Shown: positions 23,795 to 34,478, counted from the first letter of the stretch. The stretch is 61,352 bases of DNA from Candidatus Tayloriibacteriota bacterium (GCA_943354385.1 CALRBR010000005.1:1-61352); one strand, 5' to 3'. Notes: a model not told the origin generated them from the letters alone. Numbers and translations: made by a program.

Positions 23795-25222
23795 CTACTT
23801 TTCACCCAAAAAATCTTTCCCTAACGTAAAAAGGATGTCTTCTCGGCCATGCGGGGCTGTCATCTGAATACCGAGTGGCAGGGAGACGCTTCCCTCTTTT
23901 GCAAAACCAGATGGTATCGAAATAGCTGGCATACCAGTCAGGTTTGCAGTAACCGTAAAAATGTCAGCTAGATACATAGAAAGTGGGTCATTGGCTTTTT
24001 CACCAATTTTAAATGCGGGTGTTGGGGTTGTCGGGGTAAGTACTACATCTACCTGAGTAAAGACATCTGTAAAATCTTTGGTGATAGTTTTTCGCACCGC
24101 ATTAGCTTTATTATAATACGCATCATAGTAACCCGATGAAAGAACATAGGTACCGAGCAAAATTCGGCGTCGAGCCTCCTTACCAAACCCTTCGGCCCGA
24201 GTAGCAAAATAATCTTCGATACTATTTTTCCCGTTCACATGTAAACCATATTTTACACCGTCGAAGCGAGCGAGGTTTGAAGAGACTTCAGCGGGCATCA
24301 GCACATAGTATACTGACAACGCATAGCCAATATTAGGAAGTGTAATATCTATCACCGTGTGACCGAGTTTTTTTAAACGAGTTAGAGATTCTTCAAAATT
24401 TACTAACACCTGAGGATCAACGCCTTTTTCCATTGTATGTCTAGGTACTCCTATGGTGAGACTTTTTTTAAGTGGGCTTTTTGCATACGTATCAGATGAA
24501 ATCGTCGTCGCGTCCATCATATCTCTCCCTGCCAAGGTACTAAAAAGTATTTCTATATCCGTCACCGTTTTTGCAAAAGGACCAGCCTGGTCAAGAGACG
24601 ACCCCATCGCAATCAGTCCGTGACGAGAAATCGCTCCGTATGTAGGCTTGAGACCCACCACCCCACAAAAGCTGGCTGGCTGGCGCACCGATCCACCCGT
24701 ATCAGTGCCGAGTGCAACCAGACATCCGTCCATCGCAAGCGCCGCCGCCGATCCACCAGAGGAACCACCAGGAACCCGAGTTAGGTCATGTGGATTATGA
24801 GTAGTACCAAAAGCTGAGTTCTCAGTCGAGCCACCCATCGCAAATTCATCCATGTTTGTACGGCCGAGAAAGATTGCACCAGCATCTTTCAGCTTTTTAA
24901 TCACGGTCGCATCGTAAGTCGCATGATAATTTTCAAGCATTTTCGAAGACGCACTCGCTATTTTCCCTTCGATCAAAATATTATCTTTTATGGCAAAGGG
25001 TATACCGGTAAGAACATCGGCAGTACCATTATCAAAACGTTCTTGAGCTTTTTTTGCCTGGTTTTCAATATCATCAAAGATCTCTAGATATGCATGTACT
25101 TCTGGATCTCTCTTTTTGATATTTTCCACATACGCATTTGCAAGCTCAAGTACGGTATACTTTTTTGCAAGCAAGTCCTCGTGAGCTTTTTTGGCTGTCA
25201 GGTTTTTTAAATCAATCGACAT
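23795..25222 (-). CDS. gatA: Asp-tRNA(Asn)/Glu-tRNA(Gln) amidotransferase subunit A
   Basis: 475 aa, normal length. Amidase-signature enzyme with the Ser-cisSer-Lys triad visible: Lys in IPFAIKDNILIEG, cis-Ser and nucleophile Ser in RVPGGSSGGSAAALA, and GTDTGGSVRQPASFCGVVGLKPTYGAISRHGL. It releases ammonia from glutamine for amidation of misacylated tRNA. It follows gatC after 4 nt, and gatB is not in this window. The local presence of tRNA-Gln and tRNA-Asp genes fits use of the indirect pathway, but synthetases are not visible here. Confidence 0.97.
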   Translation of the reverse strand: MSIDLKNLTAKKAHEDLLAKKYTVLELANAYVENIKKRDPEVHAYLEIFDDIENQAKKAQERFDNGTADVLTGIPFAIKDNILIEGKIASASSKMLENYHATYDATVIKKLKDAGAIFLGRTNMDEFAMGGSTENSAFGTTHNPHDLTRVPGGSSGGSAAALAMDGCLVALGTDTGGSVRQPASFCGVVGLKPTYGAISRHGLIAMGSSLDQAGPFAKTVTDIEILFSTLAGRDMMDATTISSDTYAKSPLKKSLTIGVPRHTMEKGVDPQVLVNFEESLTRLKKLGHTVIDITLPNIGYALSVYYVLMPAEVSSNLARFDGVKYGLHVNGKNSIEDYFATRAEGFGKEARRRILLGTYVLSSGYYDAYYNKANAVRKTITKDFTDVFTQVDVVLTPTTPTPAFKIGEKANDPLSMYLADIFTVTANLTGMPAISIPSGFAKEGSVSLPLGIQMTAPHGREDILFTLGKDFLGEK

Positions 25223-25226
25223 AGGA

Positions 25227-25505
25227 TTACAAAATTTTCTTAACCTTAATGCAGTTTTCTTCTATGTCTGGAGCCTCAGCTAAAATCGCTTTGGTATACT
25301 GACCTGGTGTATGCGCACCTGTGTCTTCACGGAGCACATTATAGACCGGGCCCACCTCCACATACGAAGCGCCAGTGCTCGCCTTTTGTATTTCACCCAC
25401 ATATTTCAGAATAGACTCTATTTCGGTAAGAAAAGTAGCCTTTTCCTCATCCGTAATGCGAATACGAGCCAAAGTAGCGAGTTTTTCGATATCTTTAATC
25501 TCCAT
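25227..25505 (-). CDS. gatC: Asp/Glu-tRNA amidotransferase subunit C
   Basis: 92 aa from ATG 25505 (MEIKDIEKLATLARIRI), the usual GatC beginning; upstream ATGs at 25517 and 25520 would add five residues. ATLARIRITDEEKATFLTEIESILKYV and the VYNVLREDTGAHTP segment are the conserved contact stretches that wrap around GatA. It ends 4 nt before gatA, so the two are translationally coupled. Confidence 0.93.
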   Translation of the reverse strand: MEIKDIEKLATLARIRITDEEKATFLTEIESILKYVGEIQKASTGASYVEVGPVYNVLREDTGAHTPGQYTKAILAEAPDIEENCIKVKKIL

Positions 25506-25719
25506 AAGTGCATCCATCATAGCACGATGTGGCCTTATTTGGGTAGATTCAGTAGCTGTGACTTATAGCGGGCGTACTGGGCTCACTAGAGCGTAGTATA
25601 ATAATCTAGATTCAAGATTTAAGAATAAAAACAAAAAATGTTATTACTCCCATTTTATAAATACATAAATATCTAACGGTCGTGAGATATTTGAGTATTT
25701 ATTTTGATTTTATCCACAG

Positions 25720-25748
25720 TTGACATTTGCCGTCTAGTACACTATGAT
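25720..25748 (+). promoter_or_regulatory. consensus sigma70 promoter TTGACA-N17-TATGAT
   Basis: Exact -35 consensus, optimal spacer, near-consensus -10. No long ORF lies downstream on this strand. Confidence 0.75.
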
Positions 25749-25974
25749 AATTCTTGGCGTTCTTTTTGGGTCTGCGGATAAGGTTCGCGGAAAAATGACG
25801 CCTTTTCAAAAACATGCACAAGCAGCAAAATCGGCGGAAGGTGAAAAAAATTCTTCGTGAAGCGCAGGCACAGTCGTCAAGCTGACCAAAAAAGATATTT
25901 AATACCCAATCAGTAAGCAACCCCAGTCCATTGATTCAGTCGGTGGTCTTTTTATTTCCAAACAAACCCACATC

Positions 25975-26018
25975 ATCATACACTGATTATATGCACATAC
26001 GTATAATCAGTGTATGAT
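25975..26018. repeat. 17-bp perfect palindrome beside ligA
   Basis: ATCATACACTGATTATA and TATAATCAGTGTATGAT around TGCACATACG. It could end the plus-strand RNA or serve as a binding site; no T-run. Confidence 0.7.
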
Positions 26019-26054
26019 TCCGGCAAGAGGCCGACTCCTAACGCCCCCCAAAAA

Positions 26055-28265
<2,211 letters not shown>

Positions 28266-28301
28266 CTACCTTAAATTTGGAAATTTGCGAACACAAAAAT
28301 G

Positions 28302-28432
28302 AATTATTCTCCCTTTTTTAAAGGGAGCAGGCCAAGAGGCCGAGGGATTTAAAATCCTCCATCTAGAGTACCAGCCGAGTCGATCGTTTGTGATCGACAC
28401 CTGTCGACGGCCTCCTTTAGAAAAGGAGGAAT
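28302..28432. repeat. tandem inverted copies of the CCTCCTTT/AAAGGAGG element with GATCGAC insert
   Basis: 28302-28352 is a reverse copy (CTCCCTTTTTTAAAGGGAG, GGCCGAGGGATTT). 28350-28432 is a forward copy (AAATCCTCC ... CCTCCTTTAGAAAAGGAGG) interrupted by GTCGATCGTTTGTGATCGAC, which also occurs at 409-430. Confidence 0.75.
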
Positions 28433-28441
28433 AGATACCTA

Positions 28442-29014
28442 CTATTGCAAAGTCTCTCTCAAACCTCTCTCAACACGGCGAGGGTCGGTGGTGACACAGG
28501 TGTTGTAACCTCGGGATTCAATAATAGTACTTAGTAGATTGTAGGCGGCTGGAATCTCTGGAGAAGTTTCAGTCAAAGGGGTTCCTGCACTATAGGTGTA
28601 ATTTTTAGTAACTTTTATCTCAGCGCAAAATCCAGGGTATGTTGAAAGACTTGGAACATTTATAGAGAGGGTTGCAACACTTTTCAAATTCGACTGGGTC
28701 GGAGGAACAATGGTCACTGGAATAGACCCTAGTCCACCACAAGAAACAGTTCCACCATTTGGAACTCCAGCAGACGTTACACCTAAGGGGCTGTTGGTCT
28801 GTGCGTTCCAAAAATGCGCACATTCCACCCCACCATCAGCGGCATAAAAAGCAATGGCGGACTCGCGAGCAATCGCCGAAAGTATCACTTCCTTTTTACT
28901 CACATTGAGTATAAAAATACCAATAGACAGGAGAATACTCGAAACCAGCACCGCAAAAAGCATCGTGTAGCCGGCGGTCTTTTGTACTCCATATTGTGCG
29001 TGGTGTAGTAACAT
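28442..29014 (-). CDS. type IV pilus PilX-like minor component
   Basis: 190 aa. The N-terminus QKTAGYTMLFAVLVSSILLSIGIFILNVSKKE has the pilin-like single TM helix without the classical GFTLIE cleavage motif (G-Y-T-M-L), as in PilX/GspK-like proteins. Downstream AIAFYAADGGVECAHFW is typical of PilX-type (ARESAIAFYAADGG). Cysteines in the globular part may form disulphides. It is the last gene of the minor-pilin cluster, overlapping its upstream neighbour's end by spacing of 1 nt. Confidence 0.75.
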   Translation of the reverse strand: MLLHHAQYGVQKTAGYTMLFAVLVSSILLSIGIFILNVSKKEVILSAIARESAIAFYAADGGVECAHFWNAQTNSPLGVTSAGVPNGGTVSCGGLGSIPVTIVPPTQSNLKSVATLSINVPSLSTYPGFCAEIKVTKNYTYSAGTPLTETSPEIPAAYNLLSTIIESRGYNTCVTTDPRRVERGLRETLQ

Positions 29015-29015
29015 A

Positions 29016-29627
29016 CTAATTTAGTTTAAAAAGATTTTCGACGATTTTTACATCCCTTGTCTGGCCAGAGAGTGTCGACCAAGATACAGTGACGGTAACC
29101 CGAGCCTCAACACCCAAAGTGCTAATGTCAGAAATCACTCCACCGCTCGGAGTTTCAATCTTAACTGTTCTACTAAAAGGAGTCGGTGTACGTCCAGAAT
29201 CATGACTATATCTAACTTCATCCCCATTAACAGTTTTTGTAATTAAACATCCTGCCGCCGAACAAGCTGTAGGAATATTCGTAGAAAAAGAAGGTTGGCT
29301 AGTGTCAACCTTACAAGTTCCTCCAATACACTCTGACAAAGATCCAGTGATCAGAACCGACAACCAATCCGCACCGATCGCCGTGCCCACCCCGCTGACC
29401 GCATTCGTATCCCGCACATTTCGTACATACTCCATCGCGTCTTGGGCGAGATAGTAGGCGATCATTTGATCTTTTGCGTATGCCGCCGCTGAAAGACCTT
29501 TTTGGGAAATCACCAGCGGGCCAGTGACCGCGAGCATCAGTATCGAAATAGCCACCAAAGTTTCGATCAGGGTAAATCCCTTTTTTGTCGAACTATTTTG
29601 TACTATTTTAAAAAATGGTCGATACAT
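29016..29627 (-). CDS. type IV prepilin-like protein (PilV/GspI type)
   Basis: 203 aa with prepilin motif KKGFTLIETLVAISILMLAVTGPLVIS: cleavage expected after Gly, N-methyl-Phe, and Glu at +5. The extracellular domain has QDAMEYVRNVRDTN (GspI/PilV-like) and several Cys. Likely a minor pilin that primes pilus assembly. Four nt separate it from the upstream prepilin gene. Confidence 0.82.
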   Translation of the reverse strand: MYRPFFKIVQNSSTKKGFTLIETLVAISILMLAVTGPLVISQKGLSAAAYAKDQMIAYYLAQDAMEYVRNVRDTNAVSGVGTAIGADWLSVLITGSLSECIGGTCKVDTSQPSFSTNIPTACSAAGCLITKTVNGDEVRYSHDSGRTPTPFSRTVKIETPSGGVISDISTLGVEARVTVTVSWSTLSGQTRDVKIVENLFKLN

Positions 29628-29631
29628 AAAC

Positions 29632-30177
29632 TTAATAATTTAACTTTCTCTGAGACACGGTGGTCTGTATTTCAAAACTGGTTTGATATTTTATATTATT
29701 TCCCGCCATTCCACTGACCGTAATAAAGACTCGGGGTTGGGTCCCCCCAGATACACCGCCGATTTTAGTAAATTTGAGACTTTTGACGTTTACTTCGGGA
29801 GCGGTGATTACCCCTTCTAGACCAGAACCTTTTTGTTTTGTTATTTTACCTTTATCACTTCCAGATGCTCCAACAAAAGTATAGACTACCGTATCTACAT
29901 TGCCCTTATCTTTAAAACTAATCTTTGAACCGACCCCACTACCTCCATCCGTCACCACATAATCACTCCCTGTATGAATCTCTCGGGTCATACCCTCCAG
30001 CGCCAAATTGAGATTGGTCAGCACTGTCTGGGTCGCCTGAGCTTTTTTAGTAGCGTCAATCGTCGACAAAAGTGCTCCGGTCGCCACCACCACCACTATC
30101 GCAAAAATAGCCAGAGACACCATGATCTCAATGAGCGAAAAGCCTTGCTTTTTCTGGTTTTTCATAGGAGTAATCAT
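29632..30177 (-). CDS. type IV prepilin-like protein (PilW/GspJ type)
   Basis: 181 aa; start at 30177 (MITP) or, more likely, ATG 30165 (MKNQKKQGFSLIE). The cleavage motif GFSLIEIMVSLAIFAIVVVVATGALLS is complete. LALEGMTREIHTGSDYVV resembles the GspJ/PilW family. Acts with the neighbouring minor pilins; processed by PilD encoded upstream. Confidence 0.82.
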   Translation of the reverse strand: MITPMKNQKKQGFSLIEIMVSLAIFAIVVVVATGALLSTIDATKKAQATQTVLTNLNLALEGMTREIHTGSDYVVTDGGSGVGSKISFKDKGNVDTVVYTFVGASGSDKGKITKQKGSGLEGVITAPEVNVKSLKFTKIGGVSGGTQPRVFITVSGMAGNNIKYQTSFEIQTTVSQRKLNY

Positions 30178-30189
30178 ATCAAAAATAAA

Positions 30190-30873
30190 CTATGGGGTAC
30201 ATGAGGTGCCAGTATTATTAGAATTTTGCACGGAAATCTGCCCGACACTGGTGACCACGATACATTTATACACGGCATCCGTGGTGCCAGGAGATTTGAT
30301 GATGATGAAAGCTTTGGTTATGGAATCTGATGTTTTGACTCCATTATTCGCCGTAATAATAGCATTTGGCTCTGGGCGTACATAAGTAATAGACAGATCA
30401 TTGACAGGGTTGCTGAAGTCATTCACATACAGGCCGAAGATAGTGTTACCCGGTTTTAATTTAAATTTCAAGATTTTCTCGTCAGGTGGTATAGCGTATT
30501 TTTCATCTGGTGGTGTAGTACCAGACTTCACATCAATAAACTGCGTAAAAGAGTACGCATTCGTAGTTGTATCCAAGACCTTATCAAAATACACTCCATA
30601 GCCATTCCCAAAAGATTGCGTGGTGTTCTGCTGATACGCCTTCACCGAAATACCATACGTCTGCATTTCTCGGATCGAAAGGGCGATTTCGTAGACCAGA
30701 TTACTGAAGAGGATGCCACTGTTGAAATCATTGTTTCGGATCAAAACAATACCTGTGATAATAGCAAAAATAGAAAGAGAAACCATCATTTCGACGAGGG
30801 TAAAACCGAGGGATTTTGCAAATGGAAGACTCGCTCTTCCCCGCGCCGTACTCGGCGCGGGGACAGGATTCAT
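30190..30873 (-). CDS. type IV prepilin-like protein (FimT/GspH type)
   Basis: 227 aa from ATG 30873 (MNPVPAPSTARGRA); the frame extends to 30903. An unusually long ~30-residue leader precedes GFTLVEMMVSLSIFAIITGIVLIRNND, the cleavage and TM region. SNLVYEIALSIREMQTYGISV matches GspH/FimT. AAGAGA 5-6 nt upstream of the ATG could be a weak ribosome binding site. Confidence 0.8.
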   Translation of the reverse strand: MNPVPAPSTARGRASLPFAKSLGFTLVEMMVSLSIFAIITGIVLIRNNDFNSGILFSNLVYEIALSIREMQTYGISVKAYQQNTTQSFGNGYGVYFDKVLDTTTNAYSFTQFIDVKSGTTPPDEKYAIPPDEKILKFKLKPGNTIFGLYVNDFSNPVNDLSITYVRPEPNAIITANNGVKTSDSITKAFIIIKSPGTTDAVYKCIVVTSVGQISVQNSNNTGTSCTP

Positions 30874-30905
30874 TTTATTCTCTTGTCGTATAAAAAAATA
30901 CATGA

Positions 30906-31736
30906 TTATGAAAAAAGGATAAGATTGAGACCGAGCAAATCAACACCAGAAAATAGCGCGACAAAAGTACCGACGATCAGATACGGTGCAAACGGTATCG
31001 CGCTTTTGAAACTAAGCTGTGGTAGACGTAAATACCTCGCCACTTTTTTGACCGATGACAGAGCAAGGACTTTACTGAGCCCCATGACAAGCAGGCTCAC
31101 TCCCGCACCAATCCAAAAACCGAGAATGATCGCCGAAACACCCTGCACCAAGCCGAGCGTCCAGCCGATCCCCCACGCAAGCTTTGCATCACCAAAACCC
31201 ATCCAAGTGCCTTTGGAAAAATACCAGAGCGCCCAGAATGGGAGAAAAAGGATGGGGCCAGCGAGCAGATTCCAGATTTCCGGCTTGTGGATAAGTGAGG
31301 CAAGAGGTGTTTCGTAAAGTAATCTCAGAAGCCCTAGCCCGATAAATGCAAAAACAAGGCCATCGGGGATAATCATATGACGGATATCGTACACAGTGAT
31401 GACGACGAGTAAGCACGAGATGATTAAATAGTACGCTAGCAAAACGAGTGATTGGCTTTGATACCAATACATCAACACAAACAGTAGGCCGGTGACAAAC
31501 TCGACCAGCGGATATTGCGGCGAGATCTTGCTTTTACACTGTGAGCATCGGCCACAGAGACAGAGGTAGCTGACGACCGGAATGAGTTCTACCGCTTTGA
31601 GCTTTTTACCACAAGAAAAACATGCGGATCTGCCGGTAGGTGGACGACCGGTATTATAGCGAAGCGCGACTACATTGAGAAAACTCCCCATCAAAACACC
31701 GAAGATAAAAAAGAGACTAGCGACGAGCATTTCCAT
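30906..31736 (-). CDS. pilD: prepilin peptidase / N-methyltransferase
   Basis: 276 aa polytopic A24 aspartic peptidase. N-terminal cytoplasmic zinc module with paired cysteines (FSCGKKL and CGRCSQCKS), typical of bifunctional PilD. Catalytic Asps are in VYDIRHMIIPDG (first) and GFGDAKL (second, GxGD). Cleaves the Gly/Phe bond of the prepilins encoded on both sides and methylates the new N-terminus. TATAAT lies 7 nt before the ATG. Confidence 0.93.
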   Translation of the reverse strand: MEMLVASLFFIFGVLMGSFLNVVALRYNTGRPPTGRSACFSCGKKLKAVELIPVVSYLCLCGRCSQCKSKISPQYPLVEFVTGLLFVLMYWYQSQSLVLLAYYLIISCLLVVITVYDIRHMIIPDGLVFAFIGLGLLRLLYETPLASLIHKPEIWNLLAGPILFLPFWALWYFSKGTWMGFGDAKLAWGIGWTLGLVQGVSAIILGFWIGAGVSLLVMGLSKVLALSSVKKVARYLRLPQLSFKSAIPFAPYLIVGTFVALFSGVDLLGLNLILFS

Positions 31737-31743
31737 AGGCTTA

Positions 31744-31749
31744 ATTATA
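31744..31749 (-). promoter_or_regulatory. -10 box, pilD and minor-pilin operon
   Basis: TATAAT, 7 nt, ATG 31736. Confidence 0.5.
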
Positions 31750-31824
31750 TACCGAGATGGTCTTTTTCGGAAGGTATACTGGGTAGAAGCATGATGTACG
31801 ATTCAAGATTCATGAATGGGTAAA

Positions 31825-31862
31825 AATAAAGAAAACCCGCGGCGAGTACGCCGCGGGTTTTT
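31825..31862. terminator. intrinsic terminator between pilin and pilD genes
   Basis: AACCCGCGGCG-agta-CGCCGCGGGTT with T-rich flanks on both strands. Confidence 0.8.
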
Positions 31863-31865
31863 GTA

Positions 31866-32351
31866 TTACCGCCCTTTTACATCGTAGCATTTGTCTGTTT
31901 GACCTGGCACCGACGCACTACAAAGACAGTCCTGACTATCCCCCCTAAAACCACTTGTCCAAGAGACCCCGGTTGCACAAGAGAAAAAGTTTTCATTTGC
32001 ATTATAGCTTGCTGGATTCATCTGTTCCAAAATTGCCCCCAAATGATAATTTGTAGGACTTGTAGCTGAATTGACGGCATACTTATAATCAACCCCACCT
32101 ACTGGATCTTTCGGAACACTATTCATATATACTGGACTCAAATCAGTGTCCGTAGAAATAGTTGTTGGATATTTCCTATTCTGCTCGTAATACAACTCCA
32201 GCGCCAGCTGTATCTGGCCAATATCCGATACCCTCTTCCCATCCCGCGCCCTCGCTCGAGATGAGCCGAGAGAAGCAATAATCACCCCGCTCAAAATACC
32301 GATAATCGCAATGACCACCATAAGCTCAATAAGTGTAAAACCTTTTTTCAT
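31866..32351 (-). CDS. type IV pilin-like protein
   Basis: 161 aa from ATG 32351 ([22 protein letters not shown]); the eight upstream codons of the open frame lie over the promoter. Classical class III/IVa prepilin start, then RDGKRVSDIGQIQLALELYYEQNRKYP, the T2SS pseudopilin GspG-like helix. Four Cys near the C-terminus may form disulphides. TATACT exactly 6 nt upstream fixes the start; own terminator follows. Confidence 0.88.
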   Translation of the reverse strand: MKKGFTLIELMVVIAIIGILSGVIIASLGSSRARARDGKRVSDIGQIQLALELYYEQNRKYPTTISTDTDLSPVYMNSVPKDPVGGVDYKYAVNSATSPTNYHLGAILEQMNPASYNANENFFSCATGVSWTSGFRGDSQDCLCSASVPGQTDKCYDVKGR

Positions 32352-32357
32352 GGAATA

Positions 32358-32363
32358 AGTATA
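32358..32363 (-). promoter_or_regulatory. -10 box, pilin gene
   Basis: TATACT, TATTCC, ATG 32351. Confidence 0.65.
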
Positions 32364-32411
32364 ACATACAACCAAAAAACTTTTTTCTTAAAGTATAGTA
32401 GGCACAAACCA

Positions 32412-32438
32412 CTTACGCAAGGACGGTCCTTGCGTAAG
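32412..32438. repeat. GCAAGGACNGTCCTTGC palindrome, copy 2
   Basis: CTTACGCAAGGA-cgg-TCCTTGCGTAAG, perfect 12-bp arms, 29 nt past the stop of the intact transposase gene. Confidence 0.75.
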
Positions 32439-32467
32439 GGGTTATACCCTTACTGCTTACTACTGCT

Positions 32468-33145
32468 CTACAAAACTATAAAATAATCTTCGACAAAGTT
32501 TTTAAACTCCTTTGAATCTTTAAAATAGTCTGGGAAACTTTCGGTAGTGAGTATATTTTTCTCTACCCGATCAACACCTATATAATCCTGATAGCTGGAA
32601 TATCGATACTCTTCTAGAAACTTTTTCATGCCATTTGTCTCATCTGAAGATTGTTTGATTTTATTTTTCCACCCTGAAAATTTTATATCGAGTGGGTTTA
32701 AATGAAGATATCCAAACAAATGTCGCAAATACACATCATCCACCCCAATTAATTTTGACTTAAATAATCCACCAAATAACGCACCCTTTCGCTGATATTT
32801 GATATTGAAAAACATCGAATAACCCGTACCAAGTTTTTTCATAAACTTTGTAATACCGCCGTCTACGTCCTGACGAATCAGTAGGTGAAAATGATTGGAC
32901 ATCAGAGACCACGCGCCAATAGAGACCAGTGGTTCACTTCTATCAAGTAAAAGAACCTCCTCAAATGTGTTATGTTGTCTGGTCACAAGATCGTCAAGCC
33001 GGAAAGAATCTTTTGAATTTGCAACATAGAGAAGCATCATGAACCGTTCATAATCTCTTACTAACTTAAAAATAACTCTTTTGTCTATACCTCGGTTGTA
33101 CAAATGATAATACTCACCGGTGACAAAAGGATCTTTACGTAACAT
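32468..33145 (-). mobile_element. REP-associated tyrosine transposase (RAYT), intact
   Basis: 225 aa coding gene from ATG 33145 (MLRKDPFVTGEYYHLYNRG). The Y1/HUH single-strand transposase family is shown by YYHLYNRG at the N-terminus, the metal-binding HFH in SNHFHLLIR, catalytic Tyr candidate in KLGTGYSMFFN, and YLHLNPLD. These domesticated-looking transposases process REP palindromes in other bacteria. It interrupts the pilus locus. TATACT lies exactly 6 nt before the ATG, and a palindrome shared with the second transposase lies just downstream. Confidence 0.85.
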
Positions 33146-33151
33146 CAATAC

Positions 33152-33157
33152 AGTATA
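33152..33157 (-). promoter_or_regulatory. -10 box, intact transposase gene
   Basis: TATACT, GTATTG, ATG 33145. Confidence 0.6.
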
Positions 33158-33706
33158 TCAATAGATGCTTTCTGCGCAAGGACGGTCCTTGCATAACACA
33201 TATTTATCTGGCAAAGATACTGGCAATCCTGAGAGTAGCTTTTTTTGTTTCTGGCTACCAAAAACCCTCGCCCACACACTGCCCCATTGCCATAGCTCAG
33301 CCCGATCCACTAGCTTTGCCCTCAATTGATTTCGTTCAACATATTTAATCAGTGTTAAAAGGTATGCATCATTATCCACAAGAAATGATTTGTAGCGTCC
33401 TTGATAAAGGTGCCCACTTCCATTTGTACCTGTCTCTGCATGCACTTTCCTAGTATGCGAATTTGTAAGACGATGCATGAAAATTCCAAGATCCCCATCC
33501 AACACTGGCTGAAGTATTAAGTGCCAATGATTTGGCATCAATGTATATGCAAGTATTCGCATCCCTGTCAGCTCTTGCGCTTCAACAAGCAACTCTAGAA
33601 AAAACTAATAGTCTTTTGGTTCGGTAAAAATCTGTAGTCTGCCGTTGGCACGATTGAGTACGTGATATATTTCTCCCGCAATATCGATACGAGCGTTTCT
33701 TGGCAT
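33158..33706 (-). pseudogene. second REP-type transposase gene with in-frame TAG
   Basis: From ATG 33706 the frame reads MPRNARIDIAGEIYHVLNRA ... FTEPKDY, then TAG at 33607-33605, then continues unshifted as FFLELLVEAQELTG, LMPNHWHLIL (HUH motif), SGHLYQGRYKSFLVDND and YVERNQLRAKLVDRAE to the end. Apart from the stop it is a full-length gene of ~182 codons. TATAGT is exactly 6 nt before ATG 33706, so the promoter survives. The C-terminal CKDRPC is encoded by the GCAAGGACGGTCCTTGC palindrome. Either a recent nonsense mutation (CAG to TAG would be one step) or a readthrough gene. Confidence 0.8.
33176..33192. repeat. GCAAGGACNGTCCTTGC palindrome, copy 3
   Basis: Inside the 3' end of the second transposase gene, encoding its KDRP codons. 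Confidence 0.75.
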
Positions 33707-33712
33707 AAAACA

Positions 33713-33718
33713 ACTATA
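33713..33718 (-). promoter_or_regulatory. -10 box, second transposase gene
   Basis: TATAGT, TGTTTT, ATG 33706. Confidence 0.6.
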
Positions 33719-33732
33719 TTATAGTTTTTAGC

Positions 33733-33759
33733 AAAGAATGGTGGCTGTCCCCTTTATCC
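33733..33759. repeat. REP-like repeat, copy A
   Basis: AAAGAATGGTGGCTGTCCCC followed by TTTATCC; differs by one base from copy B at 33873. Confidence 0.75.
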
Positions 33760-33814
33760 ATAAATATTTACTAATGTAGTGATAATTGTATCAATAAACA
33801 AACTTATTATAAAA

Positions 33815-33850
33815 GAAAATACCTCCACAGTGGAGGTATTTTCTTTTTTT
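33815..33850 (-). terminator. terminator hairpin downstream of pilin
   Basis: GAAAATACCTCCA...TGGAGGTATTTTC followed by T-rich sequence on both strands. Confidence 0.8.
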
Positions 33851-33872
33851 ACTATTACACCACACTTTTTAT

Positions 33873-33923
33873 AAAAGAATGGTGACTGTCCCCTTTATCC
33901 CCCTGGTGACTGTTCTGTTTATC
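33873..33923. repeat. REP-like repeat copies B and C, abutting the pilin stop
   Basis: AAAAGAATGGTGACTGTCCCC+TTTATCC (33873-33900) and degenerate CTGGTGACTGTTCTGTTTATC (33903-33923). Confidence 0.75.
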
Positions 33924-34339
33924 TAGTTATTTGTCACCCCGATGGAAGTAGCTGTGAATATCACTGCTGAATCTCTACAAATTGTCGCTGGACAAGTTAC
34001 AGTGATTCTAGGATCATTTGCAACATTACCCGTTACGACGCCATAGACCACGGTACTACCTATACTAGCTAGACTTGGGTATATTGCAGAGACGGCAACT
34101 GTACAAATGTCTCCTCCACCAGTATTGATGTTCAATGGATCTTTTGCCACTGCTGCACTTGACTGGTCTTGGCAAAGCATCAGTGCTGGCACCAAACCTC
34201 TTGCTGTAGCCTGTGTTGCTGCAAACTTAGCCTTTGCTCGGGCAGAATTCAAAGACACCATTACAACTGATGACAAAATACCGATAATCGCTATCACGAC
34301 CAAAAGTTCAATCAGTGTAAAACCTTGTTTCTTATTCAT
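33923..34339 (-). CDS. type IV pilin, probable major subunit
   Basis: 138 aa. [36 protein letters not shown]: 5-residue leader, cleavage after Gly, Glu+5. Small globular head with four to five Cys and mostly beta-strand sequence, compact like major pilins. It lies upstream of the transposase pair and directly downstream (transcriptionally after a gap) of pilC. The upstream region has TATAAT ~17 nt before the ATG, giving a short leader rather than the 6-nt spacing seen elsewhere. Major versus minor status is inferred. Confidence 0.85.
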   Translation of the reverse strand: MNKKQGFTLIELLVVIAIIGILSSVVMVSLNSARAKAKFAATQATARGLVPALMLCQDQSSAAVAKDPLNINTGGGDICTVAVSAIYPSLASIGSTVVYGVVTGNVANDPRITVTCPATICRDSAVIFTATSIGVTNN

Positions 34340-34478
34340 AGTTAAATTAATTAATGATTATATAAAATATACTTTCTCCTTGTTTTTTGAATATCTCTGA
34401 TTTCGACCTGTTATGTATGCCTCTTATTATAGCGCATCTAGGAAAGAAAAGGGAGAAGGGATGGGTGGGGATAAAAAA

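Larger units (their letters stand above)
25521..26054. other. 534-nt region between gatC and ligA with a promoter and a long palindrome
   Basis: No long frame. It contains a consensus plus-strand promoter (25720-25748), a structured stretch GGCGT...ACGCC (25756-25802), two tiny frames (25795-25860, 21 codons; 25814-25885, 23 codons, MHKQQNRRKVKKILREAQAQ) and the palindrome at 25975. The likely product is a small RNA or micropeptide transcript of ~200 nt converging on ligA. Confidence 0.5.

Noticed and set aside
25699-25920. 73-codon minus-strand frame
   Set aside because: Cys/Phe-rich, lacks a start signal, and lies opposite the plus-strand promoter and micro-ORFs.
30616-31317. 233-codon plus-strand frame
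   Set aside because: Covers the start of a prepilin gene and pilD on the opposite strand; no domain recognised.
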